DNA of 64,000 nt from Pandoraea iniqua. GTDB lineage: Bacteria > Pseudomonadota > Gammaproteobacteria > Burkholderiales > Burkholderiaceae. Within the stretch, counting starts at the first letter, position 1. Each line of letters opens with the position of its first letter. This document shows positions 62,362 to 64,000 of the stretch, one piece after another. Location of the stretch: assembly GCF_902459685.1 (NCBI RefSeq), contig NZ_CABPSF010000003.1, positions 620,001 through 684,000 on the forward strand, written 5' to 3'. A model generated the notes under the pieces. It did no database searches. It saw only the letters and a list, made by a program, of their open reading frames with translations, and was not told the DNA's origin. The translations under genes were made by a program, and so were the position numbers.

Positions 62362-63431
62362 GGCTTCTTGTCCAGATAGATGTCACCGAGGCGGCACCAC
62401 TCGATCACCGTCGCGTCGGCCTGCGGCACCACGTTTGCAAGCGGCGTCAACAGGTCGTAATCGAGCACGCCCGCGCAATCGCTGATGGCAGCGCCGATGC
62501 GCGTACAAATCACCGTCATGCCCGGAATAATCGTTTGCGCGTAGGCGTCGATTGCGGGTTTGATAGTCTGGCGGGCTTCATCGATGGAAATGCCGTCGAG
62601 TACGAGTAACGCGCGCACGTCATACGACTTGATCGTCGGGCTGATCGCCCGAAAGTCTTTCGCCGTCACCGGCCGCTTGTTGTCGATGTTGTTCTGCACC
62701 GCCTGGAGCACTTCGTCGGACGGCAGGCCATCCTCGCCCAGCACCACCACGTCGACCGTGCCCAGGCCACGGCGCAGCGGGTAAACATATGCGGCCGTCA
62801 CGCCCGGGACTTCCATCGCCCACTGCCAGTAGTCATACTTGTTGCCGCCTGCTGGCGGGTGCTGCATGCGGAACTCGACACGGGCAGCCAGGCTCTCCAA
62901 CGACTCGATGTCTGCACCGCCGAGCAGCTTTTGAACAGTTGCGGCCGCATTGACGCCCATTGGCGGCACGGTCAGCGTGAGCGCATCGCCAGCAACACGA
63001 TTTGACGCGGTGCCCGACACATCGGCCGTAGCGCCAACAACCAGCGTCTGGTCAGCACCGATCTGCCCACCGGAGGTGGTCGTGTACGTCGTGCCATCGC
63101 GGTATTTGAGCGAAAGTCCAGACGCCACAGGCGTTTCAGCAACGCCGGTCAGTACAACGGCTCGATCCCCGCTGGCAGCCACGGCAGGCTTGCGCTCGAT
63201 GCTGTACATGCGGGCGTGCTTGATGAGGTTCTGCTCGTCGGCCGTGTCAAAGAAGAACTGACGGCCGGTGTACGACTGGTACTGATACAGCCCTTCGATG
63301 GCGCTCGCGGTACCGCTTGCGCGCACGTAGTAGTCCGAGTCAGAACTCACGTCCGCTTCGGGGCGTTGGTTCTGGATCTCGCGAAGGATGTTCGCGCGGA
63401 TCTGGTCGAGCGTGAGGACGGTGGCTGGCAT
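62358..63431 (-). CDS. Phage baseplate J / gp47-like protein
   Basis: 357-residue wedge protein of the Baseplate_J family (Mu gp47, P2 gpJ). The N-terminus TLDQIRANILREIQNQRPEA and the SGTASAIEGLYQYQSYTGRQFF segment are typical. The start overlaps the gp46 stop by 1 nt and the end overlaps gp48 by 4 nt, so translation is coupled along the baseplate module. Confidence 0.9.
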   Translation of the reverse strand: MPATVLTLDQIRANILREIQNQRPEADVSSDSDYYVRASGTASAIEGLYQYQSYTGRQFFFDTADEQNLIKHARMYSIERKPAVAASGDRAVVLTGVAETPVASGLSLKYRDGTTYTTTSGGQIGADQTLVVGATADVSGTASNRVAGDALTLTVPPMGVNAAATVQKLLGGADIESLESLAARVEFRMQHPPAGGNKYDYWQWAMEVPGVTAAYVYPLRRGLGTVDVVVLGEDGLPSDEVLQAVQNNIDNKRPVTAKDFRAISPTIKSYDVRALLVLDGISIDEARQTIKPAIDAYAQTIIPGMTVICTRIGAAISDCAGVLDYDLLTPLANVVPQADATVIEWCRLGDIYLDKKP

Positions 63432-63781
63432 CAGGAAACCCTCACCGGATGTTCGAAATGGTCGACCTGGCCGTTGCTCTGGTAGACCGAGATAACGAGG
63501 ACAATCACGCCGGTCTTGCCGGTCTTCGGCTCAACCGTGACTTTTGATGCACGGCCGTCATCAACCAACGGTTGGAGTGCCTGTTCGGCGTATTGCACGG
63601 CAAGGTTTCGGGTGCGAGGTAGGTCTTTGGAGCGGGCCAGCGTGTAGAGCAGTGAGCCGACTTTGCGGTCAGCCCACCATGTGCCAAGCGGCACAGACAG
63701 GCGCAGGTACACAGCGTTTTGCAGCGTATTCGTCTGCTCGCCTGTGTAGCCGCCAGTGTGGGGATCGATGAGTGCGTCCAT
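63431..63781 (-). CDS. Phage GP46-family baseplate protein
   Basis: 116 residues, matching the small GP46 family (Mu gp46). VPLGTWWADRKVGSLLYTLARSK is the conserved core, with an acidic/hydrophobic C-terminus. It follows the spike gene after a 76-bp gap and overlaps gp47 by 1 nt. No strong ribosome-binding site is visible before the ATG at 63781. Confidence 0.85.
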   Translation of the reverse strand: MDALIDPHTGGYTGEQTNTLQNAVYLRLSVPLGTWWADRKVGSLLYTLARSKDLPRTRNLAVQYAEQALQPLVDDGRASKVTVEPKTGKTGVIVLVISVYQSNGQVDHFEHPVRVS

Positions 63782-63857
63782 GTCGATATTGTCGGAGCAT
63801 GGGCGCTAGTTTTGGATGCTGGCGGATGTCAGTGGGTTTGCGTGTGTGGCAAACCGA

Positions 63858-64000
63858 TCACGACGGTGGATCTGATTCGCCGTCAGGCGTGTGGTGCGTG
63901 TGCTCCAGATACGACTTACCGCCGATGGTGGCGTCACCGGAGACGTCGAGTTTGTCTATCGATGCGCCGCTGCCGCCCGAGACGGCCAAGCCGCCGCTGC
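63858..64000 (-). CDS. Phage baseplate spike (gp45/gpV-like), C-terminal fragment
   Basis: Only the last 47 codons are in the window; the 5' part is cut by the edge. They read as a Gly/Ser-rich beta stretch (SGGSGASIDKLDVSGDATIG) and then a YLEHTHHTPDGES tail. The closely spaced histidines are the metal-binding tip motif of phage spikes such as gp45 and gpV. Its place directly before gp46 supports this. Confidence 0.7.
   Translation of the reverse strand, partial: SGGLAVSGGSGASIDKLDVSGDATIGGKSYLEHTHHTPDGESDPPS

Larger units (their letters stand above)
59134..64000 (-). mobile_element. Mu-like prophage, right part (continues beyond the window)
   Basis: Baseplate spike, gp46, gp47, gp48, tail fibre, fibre assembly and a DNA methylase follow each other on one strand with overlaps of 4-14 nt, the order of the Mu late region. 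Transposase, lysis, head and early tail genes would be further right. No integrase is in the visible part. Confidence 0.75.

Overview
The window is high-GC DNA with dense, short-spaced gene packing and no rRNA, tRNA or CRISPR that I can see. The gene set (enterobacterial-type bcs cellulose genes, ast arginine genes, hmgA/fahA, CaiB-type CoA transferase, several Burkholderia-style transporters) points to a betaproteobacterium of the Burkholderiaceae. Pandoraea is my best guess, as an inference from gene content, not from a marker gene.

Layout. 21-6812: a four-gene RND efflux operon (adaptor, pump, outer-membrane lipoprotein, TetR regulator), every junction a 4-nt ATGA overlap. 6865-9823: two MFS transporters on the minus strand, the second divergent from a ferredoxin-reductase-like flavoprotein (9962-11236) across a 24-bp near-perfect palindrome. 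11248-13323: a tandem universal stress protein and an aldo/keto reductase, with an intrinsic terminator lying in the usp leader. 13444-26121: a minus-strand cellulose operon in the order bcsB-bcsZ-bcsC-(tiny ORF)-bcsQ-bcsA-bcsG, facing a plus-strand bcsR-like gene (26430), a HAD phosphatase and a FUSC exporter. 29441-35040: two methyltransferases, a HI0933-type flavoprotein, a pair of paralogous 67/68-residue membrane proteins with an Anr/FNR-type box, a DUF1488 protein and an FMN reductase.

35092-39348: arginine succinyltransferase pathway genes astB and astD (minus) divergent from astE (plus), without astA or astC nearby. 39588-42621: an orphan multi-membrane-segment protein of unknown role, a 98-bp nested inverted-repeat element and an AI-2E-family permease. 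43065-46808: the end of tyrosine catabolism (hmgA, fahA) with a divergent LysR regulator. 46869-50967: an Rcs-like phosphorelay made of one hybrid kinase carrying its own HPt domain and an RcsB-like regulator. 51178-58180: a lipoprotein, a TauE/SafE transporter behind a perfect palindromic operator, a Sel1-repeat protein translationally coupled to a catecholate-type TonB receptor with a Fur-like promoter, and a family III CoA transferase.

58404-64000: a corA gene cut short at its 5' end by what looks like the right end of a Mu-type transposable prophage. Inside the prophage the order is baseplate spike (partial), gp46, gp47, gp48, a glycine-rich tail fibre/adhesin, a fibre-assembly protein, and a DNA adenine methylase in the place where Mu carries mom. 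The prophage continues past the window. The most notable non-textbook items are the prophage end in corA with its methylase, the divergent and possibly leaderless bcsR-like gene, the single-kinase Rcs-like relay, the paralogous small membrane pair, the orphan membrane protein, and several strong unexplained palindromes.
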